A DNA stretch of 64,000 nt from Paenibacillus sp. Soil750 (GTDB lineage Bacteria > Bacillota > Bacilli > Paenibacillales > NBRC-103111). The translations under genes were made by a program, and so were the position numbers. The notes below the pieces were generated by a model that searched no databases, was not told the origin of the DNA, and saw only the letters and a list, made by a program, of their open reading frames with translations. The stretch lies in NCBI RefSeq assembly GCF_001428045.1, contig NZ_LMSD01000015.1, forward strand, positions 28,957 through 92,956. Direction: 5' to 3'. Below, in pieces: positions 7,426-16,400 of this stretch (its first letter is position 1; each line of letters opens with the position of its first letter).

Positions 7426-9372
7426 ATGTTAATTATTAATGGTCAAAATATAAAAAAATACCACGGTGCTCAGCTGGTGCTGGGCGATGTGACATTTGAA
7501 ATCCATCAAGGGGAACGTGTCGGACTTGTGGGTCGTAATGGCAGTGGGAAATCAACATTGTTACGCCTTATTGCCAAAATGGAGAAGCCTGACGAAGGGC
7601 AGCTGACGGTACGTAAAGATACGGGGATCGGATATTTAGCCCAAATCCCAAGCGCTTGGGAAAGCTTCACGGTGTACGATGTGCTGGCTGCCAGCTTCGA
7701 AGAGCTGCTTGCGTGCCGCGCGACGATGCGCCAGCTTGAGAGCGAAATGTCGAGTCCAACGGTCATGAGCGATGAGAAGCGGATGGACCAGCTGCTATCG
7801 CGATATGCTGTGCTGCAGGAGCGATTCGAACGCGAAGGCGGTTACGAGTTAGATGCACGCATTGATCAAGTGGCGAATGGACTGCGGATCGAGAAGGGGG
7901 TTTATGAGCGAAGCTTTGCCTCGCTATCGGGTGGAGAGAAGACGAAGATTACATTGGCTTCCCAGTTAATCGGTAAACCAGATCTGTTGCTGCTGGATGA
8001 GCCGACGAATCATTTGGATTTGGCTGGTGTGGAGTGGCTGGAGGATTACCTCAAGCATTATGATGGCGCTTGTATCATCGTCTCCCATGATCGTTACTTT
8101 CTGGATCTCGTTGTCACGAAAATCGTGGAGTTGGAAGACGGTGAATCAACTACGTATCACAGTTCTTATTCGGGCTATGTGAAGGAGAAGGAAGTACGTC
8201 TGCTTCAGCAGTTCGCGGAATACCAAGAGCAGCAGAAGGTTATTAAGAAAATGAAAGAGACGATCAAGCAGCTGATTGAGTGGGGGAGGATCGGCGGGAA
8301 TGAGAAGTTTTTCCGCAGGGCGTTCTCTATGCAGAAAGCGCTGGATCGGATGGAAAAGCTCAAGCGTCCTGTGCTCGATCCGAAGGCGGCTGATTTCGAT
8401 TTGAAGCCGGAGGATCGCTCCGGCCGCAAGGTGCTGCGCTTCGAGAATGTCACGAAGCGATATGGCGAGAAGATGCTGCTAGGGCAGGCGAGCGGCTCCC
8501 TCGAATACGGCGAGAAGGTGATGCTGGTCGGGCATAACGGCTCAGGGAAAACGACGCTGCTGAAGATGCTGCTCGGTGAAGTGCAGCCGGATGGCGGGGA
8601 CCTCGAGCTCGGGGCTCGCGTCGACATCGGTTATCTAGCGCAGCAAGCGTATCCGGCGGATGACAAGAAATCCGTGCTGGCGTATTTCTGCGAGGAAGCG
8701 AAGCTGGAAGAAGGGGAAGCGCGAGGGCGGCTGGCTGCGTATTTATTTTATGGCGCGGATGTGTTCAAAGCGGTAAGTTCCTTGTCTGGCGGCGAATGGA
8801 CGCGATTACGCTTAGCCCTACTTGTACTTCGCAAGCCAAACCTGCTGATCTTGGATGAGCCAACGAATCATATGGACATCGCTTCGCGCGAAGCGCTCGA
8901 AGATGCACTGGAGGAATTCCCCGGCACGGTGCTGGCGGTGACGCATGATCGGTATTTTATGAACCGGCTGGCGCGTAAAATATGGGAGTTGGATCAGGGG
9001 AAGATTACGGTGTATTTAGGTGATTTTGATGCTTATAAAGAAAAGAGCGGCGAGCTTCGCGCGCGGGAAGCACTTTTAACCGAGGAACGAAGCAGGCTCA
9101 CCACCGTGGATAAAGCGAAAGTGAAAGAGAAAGTGAAACAGCCTGAGGCTTCCGCTGTTAAGCGGGGGAAACCAGCGGCGGCGTCTGGAAAAGCCGCTCT
9201 GGAGAAAAGGATCGCGAGCGTAGAAGCGGAGTTGGCAGCGTTGGATGAGCGGCTGCAGCAGGAAAGCGAGACCCTGACACCGGCGGAGCTCACGGAGCTT
9301 TGGGAGAAGCGGGAACTCGTGCAGGGGAAGCTGGAAGCACTGTTTGAGCAGTGGATGTTGGAGGAAGACTAG
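7426..9372 (+). CDS. ABC-F family ATPase (ribosome-associated, possible antibiotic-protection protein)
   Basis: A 648-residue protein with two ABC ATPase domains and no membrane segments. Domain 1 has Walker A GRNGSGKST (36-44), signature LSGGEKTK and Walker B LLLLDEPTNHLD. Domain 2 has GHNGSGKTT, LSGGEWTR and LLILDEPTNHMD. Between them is a long charged linker (about 240-320), the element that reaches into the ribosome in this family, and the C-terminus is a Lys/Glu-rich coiled coil. ABC-F proteins act on translation, and several displace ribosome-targeting antibiotics. The possible attenuator upstream would suit a resistance role, but sequence alone cannot decide. ATG 7426 follows AAGGAGGATC. 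Confidence 0.88.
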   Translation: MLIINGQNIKKYHGAQLVLGDVTFEIHQGERVGLVGRNGSGKSTLLRLIAKMEKPDEGQLTVRKDTGIGYLAQIPSAWESFTVYDVLAASFEELLACRATMRQLESEMSSPTVMSDEKRMDQLLSRYAVLQERFEREGGYELDARIDQVANGLRIEKGVYERSFASLSGGEKTKITLASQLIGKPDLLLLDEPTNHLDLAGVEWLEDYLKHYDGACIIVSHDRYFLDLVVTKIVELEDGESTTYHSSYSGYVKEKEVRLLQQFAEYQEQQKVIKKMKETIKQLIEWGRIGGNEKFFRRAFSMQKALDRMEKLKRPVLDPKAADFDLKPEDRSGRKVLRFENVTKRYGEKMLLGQASGSLEYGEKVMLVGHNGSGKTTLLKMLLGEVQPDGGDLELGARVDIGYLAQQAYPADDKKSVLAYFCEEAKLEEGEARGRLAAYLFYGADVFKAVSSLSGGEWTRLRLALLVLRKPNLLILDEPTNHMDIASREALEDALEEFPGTVLAVTHDRYFMNRLARKIWELDQGKITVYLGDFDAYKEKSGELRAREALLTEERSRLTTVDKAKVKEKVKQPEASAVKRGKPAAASGKAALEKRIASVEAELAALDERLQQESETLTPAELTELWEKRELVQGKLEALFEQWMLEED

Positions 9373-9433
9373 TCGCAGACCGCAACATTAGCTGATCATC
9401 GTGGCTAAGGGACATGAGAGGCCTTAAATCGTG

Positions 9434-9594
9434 CAAATGAGGGATTTTGAAAAACTAACGGACATAGAAGCTGCTATTCAACGGAATTTGGCCTCAAATG
9501 AGGGTAGGATGCTGGGATAACGGTTATAGTGTCCGTTAGTTCATAGAAAGAGCTAATTTGTTTGAAATAACGCCCAGTGTGTCCGTTAGGACAC
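9434..9594. repeat. Intergenic repeat cluster, CTAACGGACA family
   Basis: The 344-bp gap 9373-9716 holds no gene. CTAACGGACA occurs at 9455-9464 and its reverse complement at 9530-9539 and 9580-9589, the latter two 50 bp apart. CAAATGAGGG occurs at 9434 and 9495. GTGTCC and GGACAC (9579-9594) make a perfect hairpin around GTTA. A related copy lies near 60063. Confidence 0.65.
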
Positions 9595-9716
9595 CTGACG
9601 CATACAACCCACATGGACTTCGTCACAAAACTGGCTTCGTTCCGCCATTGTTCCGACATGGAGTCCATACCCTGAGTGTGATAAGCTAGAGGTACTTATA
9701 GAAGGAGGCGATTGCT

Positions 9717-10415
9717 GTGATCCAAGTTTTCCCGGCCGACACGCGTAATTCAACTGATTTGGGGTGGCTCAAGAGCCACAAAAGCTTCTCATTTGGCGAC
9801 TATTTTGATGAAGAAAACGTCAGCTTTGGTGTCATGCGTGTGTGTAATGACGATGATATCGCAGCAGGACGGGGCTTTGGCCCGCATCCCCATAGTGACA
9901 TGGAGATCGTCAGTATCGTGCTCAGCGGAGCAATTAAGCATGAAGACAGCCTTGGCCATGTAGCTATTACGGCTTCTAATGGTGTACAGCGAATGTCCGC
10001 AGGAAGCGGCGTGATTCATGCCGAGTATAATGCATCGGAAACGGAACCGATGAGTCTATTTCAGCTATGGTTTATGCCTGCGAAGCGAGGAATTGAGCCT
10101 TCTTTTGAAAATGTGACATATGAGCCAGAGGCGATGGTTAATCATCTGTTGCCGGTCGTAACGCCTGAAGGCGGCCCTCACATCGCAAAAATCCATCAAG
10201 ACATGAGTATCTACTTGAGTAAACTGGATGCAGGGAAAGAGTTAGTGTTCGAGCAGGGCGAGGGTCGTCGTATTTTCCTTATGCTCGTGAGCGGGAAATG
10301 CTCGGCCAATGATGCGGTACTTGAAACAAAGGACAGTGCGCGTATCCAGGCGGAGTCAACGTTAACAATTCGTGCGCTCGAAGATACACATTTCATGCTT
10401 ATTGATCTGCCATAA
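9717..10415 (+). CDS. Pirin family protein (bicupin)
   Basis: A 232-residue bicupin. The N-terminal cupin has GFGPHPHSDMEIVSIVLSG, then HEDSLG and GSGVIHAEYN, which supply the His/His/His/Glu metal site of pirins. The family includes quercetin 2,3-dioxygenases and redox-linked regulators, and the actual role is rarely known. The start is GTG 9717, with AAGGAGGCG at 9702-9710 and no better codon nearby. The next two genes follow after gaps of 33 and 14 nt, so pirin, a 109-residue protein and nitric oxide synthase probably form one oxidative/nitrosative-stress operon. Confidence 0.9.
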   Translation: MIQVFPADTRNSTDLGWLKSHKSFSFGDYFDEENVSFGVMRVCNDDDIAAGRGFGPHPHSDMEIVSIVLSGAIKHEDSLGHVAITASNGVQRMSAGSGVIHAEYNASETEPMSLFQLWFMPAKRGIEPSFENVTYEPEAMVNHLLPVVTPEGGPHIAKIHQDMSIYLSKLDAGKELVFEQGEGRRIFLMLVSGKCSANDAVLETKDSARIQAESTLTIRALEDTHFMLIDLP

Positions 10416-10448
10416 GGCGATATTGGAGAGATAGAGGAGGTTGCAGTG

Positions 10449-10778
10449 ATGAAGGAAACGTTTCTAGTGAAGCATGCGGTTGGCGGTCGTGCTTTTATCG
10501 ATACAAGCAAGCAGTCTGTCCCCTATACATGGGAGCAGCAAGGTGAACAGTGGTTGTTCCGTGTTCAGATTGATCAACCGGAGCGGATTGCGGAGCTTTT
10601 GAAATGGAAAGAGGAGCTCAATGTATTTGTTTTCCAAGAGTTTGAGAATGAGCCTACACGGAAATTATGGTTCTATGTCGGTGATGATGCGGTTCAGTTT
10701 GCAGACGAGAAAGGCGAGCTAACGATCGTCGCAACCTCCCACATCAGCTATATTCCCGACCAATTTAGTGTGAAATGA
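10449..10778 (+). CDS. Conserved-looking protein of 109 residues between pirin and nitric oxide synthase
   Basis: No family is recognised. The protein is soluble with no signal peptide, rich in aromatic residues and Glu. It probably folds as a small alpha/beta or beta domain, with several alternating strands (WLFRVQI, LNVFVFQEF, KLWFYV). ATG 10449 is preferred to GTG 10446, since GAGGAGG at 10434-10440 is spaced 8 nt from it. It lies inside the pirin-NOS run, and its stop is 14 nt before the NOS start, so it may assist or be co-induced with that enzyme. Confidence 0.75.
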   Translation: MKETFLVKHAVGGRAFIDTSKQSVPYTWEQQGEQWLFRVQIDQPERIAELLKWKEELNVFVFQEFENEPTRKLWFYVGDDAVQFADEKGELTIVATSHISYIPDQFSVK

Positions 10779-10792
10779 TTGGAGTTATACCG

Positions 10793-11881
10793 ATGAAAGT
10801 TCAGGACCAGCAGCTAGAGAAAGCGATCCCTTTTATACAAGAATGCTATACCGAATTGGGCAAAAGTGAGGCGCAAATGAACACGCGTATTGCCGAGATT
10901 ACGCAAGCGATTCAGTATACCGGGACGTATGAGCATACGGTTGAAGAGTTGACGCATGGCGCGAAATTGGCTTGGCGCAACAGCAACCGCTGCATTGGGC
11001 GTTTGTTCTGGGAGTCGCTTCGTGTACATGACGCTCGTCATATAGAGACGGAAGAAGCCGCTGCCGAGGCGCTGTTCAGGCATATCGAGGAAGCGACGAA
11101 TGGCGGTAAAATCCGCCCCGTCATCACGATATTTCCCCCATCACGTGAAGGGAAGCCTGTTGTTCAGATTAAGAATGAGCAGTTGATTCGCTATGCGGGC
11201 TATGAGGCCGAACATGGCGTCGTGGGCGACCCTGTTTCAGTGGCCTTCACGAAGCAATGTCAGGCGCTTGGTTGGCAGAGTGCGGGTACGCATTTTGATG
11301 TGTTGCCGCTCATGCTTCAAGTGGGAGAACGAGCGCCGAGGTTGTTTGAGATACCGAAGGCGTTGATTTTGGAGGTGGCGATTAGCCATCCGGAGCTGCC
11401 AACCTTCGCGGAGCTGAACCTGCAATGGTACGCGGTGCCGATGGTGGCAAACATGTACCTCGAAATTGGCGGCGTGATCTATCCCGCGGCTCCTTTTAAC
11501 GGGTGGTACATGGGAACCGAGATCGGCGCGCGGAACTTCGCCGATGAGGCTAGGTACGATATGCTGCCGCGGGTAGCGTCGATCATGGGACTCGACACAC
11601 GGCACGAATCAACGCTATGGCGGGACAAAGCGCTCGTCGAGCTGAATGTAGCGGTGCTGCATTCATTTGCGCAGCAGGGGGTCGCTATCGTCGATCACCA
11701 CACCGCAGCGAAGCAGTTCAAACGCTTCGAGGACAACGAAGAGAAAAGCGGGCGCGACGTCACGGGTGATTGGACGTGGCTGATTCCACCGATGTCTCCA
11801 GCAACGACGCATATTTTTCATCAGCATTACTCGAATGAAGTGAAGCTGCCTAATTTCTTTTACCACAGTAAGAAGCGCTAG
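10793..11881 (+). CDS. nos: Bacterial nitric oxide synthase oxygenase
   Basis: A 362-residue oxygenase-only NOS that makes NO and citrulline from arginine using heme and an external reductase. The heme thiolate ligand is Cys67 in WRNSNRCIGRLFW, the invariant NOS signature. The central region holds FNGWYMGTEIGARNF, which contains the substrate-site Glu, and the C-terminal region ends in HIFHQHYSNE, in line with family structure. The length matches known bacterial NOS proteins and no reductase domain is present. ATG 10793 follows GGAG at 10781; ATG 10775 has no ribosome binding site. In related bacteria NO protects against oxidative stress and some antibiotics. A terminator follows. Confidence 0.95.
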   Translation: MKVQDQQLEKAIPFIQECYTELGKSEAQMNTRIAEITQAIQYTGTYEHTVEELTHGAKLAWRNSNRCIGRLFWESLRVHDARHIETEEAAAEALFRHIEEATNGGKIRPVITIFPPSREGKPVVQIKNEQLIRYAGYEAEHGVVGDPVSVAFTKQCQALGWQSAGTHFDVLPLMLQVGERAPRLFEIPKALILEVAISHPELPTFAELNLQWYAVPMVANMYLEIGGVIYPAAPFNGWYMGTEIGARNFADEARYDMLPRVASIMGLDTRHESTLWRDKALVELNVAVLHSFAQQGVAIVDHHTAAKQFKRFEDNEEKSGRDVTGDWTWLIPPMSPATTHIFHQHYSNEVKLPNFFYHSKKR

Positions 11882-11910
11882 TTACGGTTGTACTTGGAGT
11901 CGATAAGTCT

Positions 11911-11954
11911 ACTCACCTATTCACATTTGATGTGAAGGTGGGTGGGCTTTTTTG
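11911..11954 (+). terminator. Rho-independent terminator after nos
   Basis: ACTCACCT and TTCACAT pair with ATGTGAA and GGTGGGT (with a bulge), followed by CTTTTTT. The rest of the gap to 12163 holds one palindromic repeat and no gene. Confidence 0.75.
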
Positions 11955-11958
11955 TTGC

Positions 11959-11977
11959 AAGTCGAAAAAATCGACTT
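11959..11977. repeat. Single copy of the AGTCGA palindrome family
   Basis: AAGTCGA (11959-11965) and TCGACTT (11971-11977) flank five A bases. The same palindrome core forms the arrays at 36788-37480 and 45071-45559. Confidence 0.6.
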
Positions 11978-12163
11978 ATAGCCCGCAAAAGTCCACGCTG
12001 CGCCCCACGCAAGTTACCTCTCCCGCAACTCCTGCCGCAATCTTTATTGCATCTCCAAAATGTTCCACGCCATTCACCAATAGTTTAATAGCCAAACTAA
12101 CTCGTATGTAGTATGATTTGGCATATTGAAAACACTTACTTTACGTGAAAAGGGGAATTCTGC

Positions 12164-13999
12164 TTGTGGCAAAAGCTGGCTAACTGGAATACATTGCGCA
12201 ATCAGATGCTAGCGGGATTCATTGCCGTGATGATCATCGTTCTGGTCTGTGCAGGCGCGATTACGTACAATTCGGTGTCCACCCTTCTCAATACGAAGGC
12301 GGAGACACAGATGAAGCAAATCGCCAGTCAAGCGAACGGCAGACTGGAAGCGATCATTACACAAATCGATACATTGACCTTACAGGCTGTAAATGATGTT
12401 TACTTGCAGCAATTGTTTTTAGCATCGGTTCAAGGGAAGGCGCCAAACTTCAGCGAGCGACAGTCGCTTTTGAAAATCGCCAATCACATTCAAGCCTACA
12501 GTGGTGTGAGCAATGTGGAGTTGTATACGACGGATTTTGCACGTATGTTTCCGCTAGATGAACAGAAGTTAACGGATCTGATCGAACCGAACTGGATTGA
12601 ACAGGCAGATAAAGAGAAGGGCAGGCTGGTGTGGATCGGGAACGATCCGAAGAATCCGGACACGGTTCTAGCCATTCGTCGGATCAATTTAATTGACCGA
12701 TGGTTCTCGAATGGCGGGTATTTGATGGTGCGGATAAATCGCAGCTATTTCGATTTCCAAAGCCAGCTCCCCGATACAGGGCAGCGCGAATTGATGCTGT
12801 TAGCCGATAGCTCGGCAAGGCCCATTGTCTCTGAAGGCGGAGCGCTTGCTAACATCAGCGGGCTGATGCATACCGATTCGCAACAAGTTACGTTAGAGCA
12901 GAAACGGTATATTTTGGTGAAGCAGCTCTCCGAGCAGACGGGCTGGACGTTGATGATTTTGTATCCAGTGAGTGATGTGACGGATGGGATTTCCGTGCTG
13001 CGTTGGGCGATTATCGTATCTGGAGCTATCGGGTTGGTGCTGTTTATTATCCTGTCATTTCTTCTATCTTCGATGATTACGAGGCCAATTCTCAGGTTGA
13101 TGCGAGCCATGAGGAATACAAGGCAAGGGGTACTGACGCCGAATCTGACGCAGTCTTACACCACGGAGTTGAATGACTTGAACATGACCTATAATCAAAT
13201 GGTAGATAACATGAATCGACTCATTAAACTCGTGTACGAGAAAGAAATGATCCAAAGCCGAACAGAGCTGCAAGCCCTACAAGCACAGATTGATCCGCAT
13301 TTTTTATATAACACATTAGAAGCACTGTACTGGTCCCTGCAGGAAAAAGAGGAAGAAGAGCTAGCCGATCTTGTTGTAGCTATGTCTGATTTATTTCGCT
13401 ATGTTATCGGCAATCCGAATAAGGATGTGTGGGTCAACCTATCAGAGGAATTGGAGCACATCAAGCGTTATTTAAGCATTATGAGTGTGAGGTTCGGCTC
13501 GCGCCTCGTTTGGGAAATTGACAGCGATGAGAGGTACAGTCACGTGCATATTCCGAAGCTACTGATTCAGCCTTTGGTGGAGAACGCTATCTTGCATGGC
13601 TTGGAAGGCAAAATCGGAGTGGGGCTGATCACGATTCGCGTGGAACCGTCGCCACTTGAGACGTCGGAACTGCGCGTCACAGTACGAGACGACGGTCCAG
13701 GGATGGATGAACAGACACTGCAAGCAGTGCTGGAGTCGATGGAACGCGGAAGTGCAGCCACGGGCACGGATTCGAGTTCTTCCTCATCGAGCTCCCCATC
13801 GAGCACAAATCTGGGCTCATCTACTGGCGCTGCTCCTAATACCAATGCTCCATCTGCCAAAGGGAAAGGCATGGCCATCTCCAATGTGCAGCGGCGTCTT
13901 CAGCTCTACTACCCGTCACTCCCGGAAACATATCGTGGCTTAACGATCACGAGTAGTCTAGGGCAGGGTACCAGCGTGAGTTTCGATATTCCGATCTAA
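12164..13999 (+). CDS. Sensor histidine kinase, YesM type
   Basis: A 611-residue membrane sensor kinase. Membrane segments at about 15-38 and 282-304 bracket an extracellular sensing domain. A HAMP linker follows, then the YesM-type His_kinase box with phospho-acceptor His379 in LQAQIDPHFLYNTLE, and a HATPase domain with N box PLVENAILHGL. An insert of about 45 residues rich in Ser, Thr, Asn and Pro (residues 527-570) separates the DDGPGMD and GKGMAISNVQRR boxes, which is unusual. TTG 12164 is the start, after AGGGGAA. With the downstream AraC-type regulator it probably senses a sugar and drives the importer at 14955-18185. Confidence 0.9.
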   Translation: MWQKLANWNTLRNQMLAGFIAVMIIVLVCAGAITYNSVSTLLNTKAETQMKQIASQANGRLEAIITQIDTLTLQAVNDVYLQQLFLASVQGKAPNFSERQSLLKIANHIQAYSGVSNVELYTTDFARMFPLDEQKLTDLIEPNWIEQADKEKGRLVWIGNDPKNPDTVLAIRRINLIDRWFSNGGYLMVRINRSYFDFQSQLPDTGQRELMLLADSSARPIVSEGGALANISGLMHTDSQQVTLEQKRYILVKQLSEQTGWTLMILYPVSDVTDGISVLRWAIIVSGAIGLVLFIILSFLLSSMITRPILRLMRAMRNTRQGVLTPNLTQSYTTELNDLNMTYNQMVDNMNRLIKLVYEKEMIQSRTELQALQAQIDPHFLYNTLEALYWSLQEKEEEELADLVVAMSDLFRYVIGNPNKDVWVNLSEELEHIKRYLSIMSVRFGSRLVWEIDSDERYSHVHIPKLLIQPLVENAILHGLEGKIGVGLITIRVEPSPLETSELRVTVRDDGPGMDEQTLQAVLESMERGSAATGTDSSSSSSSSPSSTNLGSSTGAAPNTNAPSAKGKGMAISNVQRRLQLYYPSLPETYRGLTITSSLGQGTSVSFDIPI

Positions 14000-14014
14000 G
14001 CGAATACATTCGAG

Positions 14015-14045
14015 GCTAGTTTTCTGGCGAAAAACTTTTAGGAGG
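14015..14045 (+). promoter_or_regulatory. Recurrent intercistronic hairpin before the response regulator
   Basis: GCTAGTTTTC and GAAAAACT form a short hairpin directly followed by the ribosome binding site AGGAGG. Almost the same sequence precedes the GNAT gene at 54162. Confidence 0.5.
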
Positions 14046-14051
14046 AACACG

Positions 14052-14861
14052 ATGAATCAATCGGGGAAAACCATACTCATCGTTGACGATGAGCCATTAA
14101 CGAGAGAAGGCATACGCAAAACACTAGAAGCCTGGTCTATCGGGCGTTATGCGATACTCAGCTGCAGCAATGGGACGGAAGCTCTCGAACTTTTACAATC
14201 GCGTCCCGTGCATCTCTTGATTACAGATATCCGTATGCCTGAAATTAACGGTTTGCAAGTTGTGGAAGGTACTCGTGGTTTCGCCCACAAGCCAGTAGTC
14301 ATCATAATCTCGGGACATCCGGATTTTCAATATGCACAAACAGCGATCGAATTAGGTGTTGTTAATTATCTGCTCAAGCCGATTCAGAAAAGCAAGCTGA
14401 TCGATGCCGTCGAGCAGGCGCTGCGCATTGAAGAAGAACGTGGGCGTGTTGAAACGATGGAGAAAATGGTGGATTCTCGCCTGATGCAGGCGAAAACTTC
14501 AGCCAAGAATTACAGTCCACCAGTTCAGCAAGCGGTCGATTATGTGGAGGCACATTTACAAGATCCGCTCGGCATGAGCGAGGTAGCAAGCCAGATCCAT
14601 CTGAATCCGAGCTATTTCAGCGCTCTTTTCAAAGAGCAGACCGGTTTCACCTTCAGTGAATATGTTACGAGAAACCGGATCCAGAAGGCGAAAGAACTGC
14701 TTCTGCAAACCAGATTAACGATTGCCGATATCTCGGAGCAAGTCGGCTATCAGACGTCGAAATATTTCATTAAGTTGTTCAAAGAGTACGAAGGGACGAG
14801 CCCGAATCAGTATCGGAAACAGATTATGGAAGCCGATGATCGGATAGATACCTCGAAATAG
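14052..14861 (+). CDS. Response regulator with AraC-type DNA-binding domain, YesN type
   Basis: A 269-residue regulator. The receiver domain (1-120) has the acidic pocket DDEP and phospho-acceptor Asp59 in LLITDIRMPEING, with the Lys at KPIQKSK. The C-terminal AraC/XylS double helix-turn-helix (about 160-262) carries LNPSYFSALFKEQTGFTFSEY and YFIKLFKEYEGTSPNQYR. It follows the sensor kinase by 52 nt and precedes the solute-binding protein gene by 93 nt, the usual YesMN-importer arrangement. It should activate that importer when phosphorylated. AGGAGG precedes ATG 14052. Confidence 0.93.
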   Translation: MNQSGKTILIVDDEPLTREGIRKTLEAWSIGRYAILSCSNGTEALELLQSRPVHLLITDIRMPEINGLQVVEGTRGFAHKPVVIIISGHPDFQYAQTAIELGVVNYLLKPIQKSKLIDAVEQALRIEEERGRVETMEKMVDSRLMQAKTSAKNYSPPVQQAVDYVEAHLQDPLGMSEVASQIHLNPSYFSALFKEQTGFTFSEYVTRNRIQKAKELLLQTRLTIADISEQVGYQTSKYFIKLFKEYEGTSPNQYRKQIMEADDRIDTSK

Positions 14862-14901
14862 TGGAATATTACCCGATAGCTGTTACTCCCTGTGGCCGCA
14901 A

Positions 14902-14915
14902 TGAAAGCGCTACAA
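14902..14915 (+). promoter_or_regulatory. Possible catabolite-responsive element (cre)
   Basis: The 14 bases from 14902 match the CcpA site consensus TGWAARCGYTWNCW at 13 positions. It lies 40 nt upstream of the solute-binding protein start, which fits carbon-catabolite control of a sugar importer. TACAAT at 14911 could be an overlapping -10 box. Confidence 0.45.
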
Positions 14916-14954
14916 TAAAACACGTAGCACACAAATGATTAGGGGGAAACAAAC

Positions 14955-16313
14955 ATGGTAAGAAAAACGCTTACATGGTCGCTAACTACAATGCTCGGCC
15001 TATCAATGGCACTGACGGGCTGCTCTAGTTCCACAGATAATGCGAGTCCAACGACAGCTCCTAAAGAATCAGCGAAAGCAACTGAAGCAGCAACTGCACA
15101 ACCCGCGAAAAAAGTAACGATTAAAATGATGCACCTATGGCCGACAGGAAACTCCGCTACGCAAAACAAAATTGTAAACGATATCATCAAGGAGTATCAA
15201 GCAGCCAATCCGAATGTGACGATTGAGCAGGAAGTGCTCGAGAATGAACAATACAAGAACAAAATGAAAGTGCTTTCTACTTCCAATGCCCTTCCTGATG
15301 TGGGCTTCACGTGGGCAGCAGGCTACATGGATCCTTACGTAAAAGGCGACATGTTCGCTCCGCTAGATGACTTGCTGCAAGGGGATTTGAAAGATAAGTT
15401 CGTAAAAGGCACAACAGATGCTTACGCATTCGGCGGCAAAACCTACGGTCTTCCGGTTGAATTGAACATCGTGCCGGTGTATTACAATAAAGCGCTTTTT
15501 GCCAAGTATAACCTTGCACCACCTAAGACATACGATGAGTTCAAAAACATTGTCAAAACGCTTAGCTCGAATGGTGTAGCCCCAATCGCACTCGGTAACA
15601 AAGACCGTTGGACAGGTTCACTCTGGTACATGTACCTTGCTGACCGTATCGGCGGACCCGAAACATTGAAAAAAGCGATTGACCGCACAGGCTCCTTCAA
15701 CGATCCTGGCTTGGTTCGCGCAGCTTCGGAAGTTTCCCAGCTTGTCGACATGAATGCCTTCAACAAAGGCTTTAACGGGCTTGGTAACGACGAAGGTAAA
15801 GCGGAGTTCATGAACAGTAAAGCCGCTATGTATATGATGGGAACATGGGAATTACCGAACTACACAACGAACAAAGATGTGCCGCAAGCGTTCAAGGATC
15901 AAATCGGATTCTTCAAATTCCCAACGGTAGATGGCGGTAAAGGCAACATGGATAGCTGGGTTGGTGGACCAGGCGTAGGCTTGTTCGTAGCAAACAACTC
16001 CAAAGTAAAAGAAGAGTCCAAGAAATTCGTCAGCTTCTTCGTATCGAAGTGGGGCGAGCACGCGATTTCTGAAGCAGGCGTTATCCCAGCAACGAAAGTA
16101 GACACATCCAAAGTGAAACTGCCGCAAATGTACATTGACCTCTTGAACGAATTGAATAAAGCGAGCAACATTACGCTGTTCGCAGATGTTCAAATGAAGC
16201 CTGCTTCCGCAGAAGTTCACTTGAATATGATTCAAGCTTTGTTTGGTAAAGCGGTGACACCGGAAGCGTTTGCGAAGAATCATGAGGATGCCTTGGCGAA
16301 AGAAGCGAAGTAG
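14955..16313 (+). CDS. ABC sugar importer, solute-binding lipoprotein (family 1)
   Basis: A 452-residue extracellular lipoprotein. The signal peptide ends in LTGC with lipidated Cys23, followed by a Ser/Thr/Ala-rich linker. The body has typical MalE-like features such as YGLPVELNIVPVYYN, KAAMYMMGTWELPNY and a C-terminal EVHLNMIQALFG helix. It should deliver an oligosaccharide to the two permeases that follow. No ATPase is encoded here, so a shared MsmX-type ATPase is implied. A stem-loop after the gene (16341-16367) probably keeps its mRNA level above that of the permeases. Confidence 0.92.
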   Translation: MVRKTLTWSLTTMLGLSMALTGCSSSTDNASPTTAPKESAKATEAATAQPAKKVTIKMMHLWPTGNSATQNKIVNDIIKEYQAANPNVTIEQEVLENEQYKNKMKVLSTSNALPDVGFTWAAGYMDPYVKGDMFAPLDDLLQGDLKDKFVKGTTDAYAFGGKTYGLPVELNIVPVYYNKALFAKYNLAPPKTYDEFKNIVKTLSSNGVAPIALGNKDRWTGSLWYMYLADRIGGPETLKKAIDRTGSFNDPGLVRAASEVSQLVDMNAFNKGFNGLGNDEGKAEFMNSKAAMYMMGTWELPNYTTNKDVPQAFKDQIGFFKFPTVDGGKGNMDSWVGGPGVGLFVANNSKVKEESKKFVSFFVSKWGEHAISEAGVIPATKVDTSKVKLPQMYIDLLNELNKASNITLFADVQMKPASAEVHLNMIQALFGKAVTPEAFAKNHEDALAKEAK

Positions 16314-16340
16314 CCTAACGAATACGAACGATTTGGGAAA

Positions 16341-16367
16341 GGACATATCCCTCCAAGTGGTATGTCC
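16341..16367 (+). promoter_or_regulatory. Intercistronic stem-loop between binding protein and permease
   Basis: GGACATA (16341-16347) pairs with TATGTCC (16361-16367), followed by TTTGT. Its 3' arm contains the in-frame ATG 16362, which argues that the permease starts at 16401 instead. Confidence 0.6.
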
Positions 16368-16400
16368 TTTGTCATAATCGCTGAAAGGGAAGTGCCTGCT

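Noticed and set aside
9373..9716. A gene or small RNA between the ABC-F and pirin genes
   Set aside because: Short frames there are repeat-derived, and no promoter-terminator pair for an RNA gene was evident.
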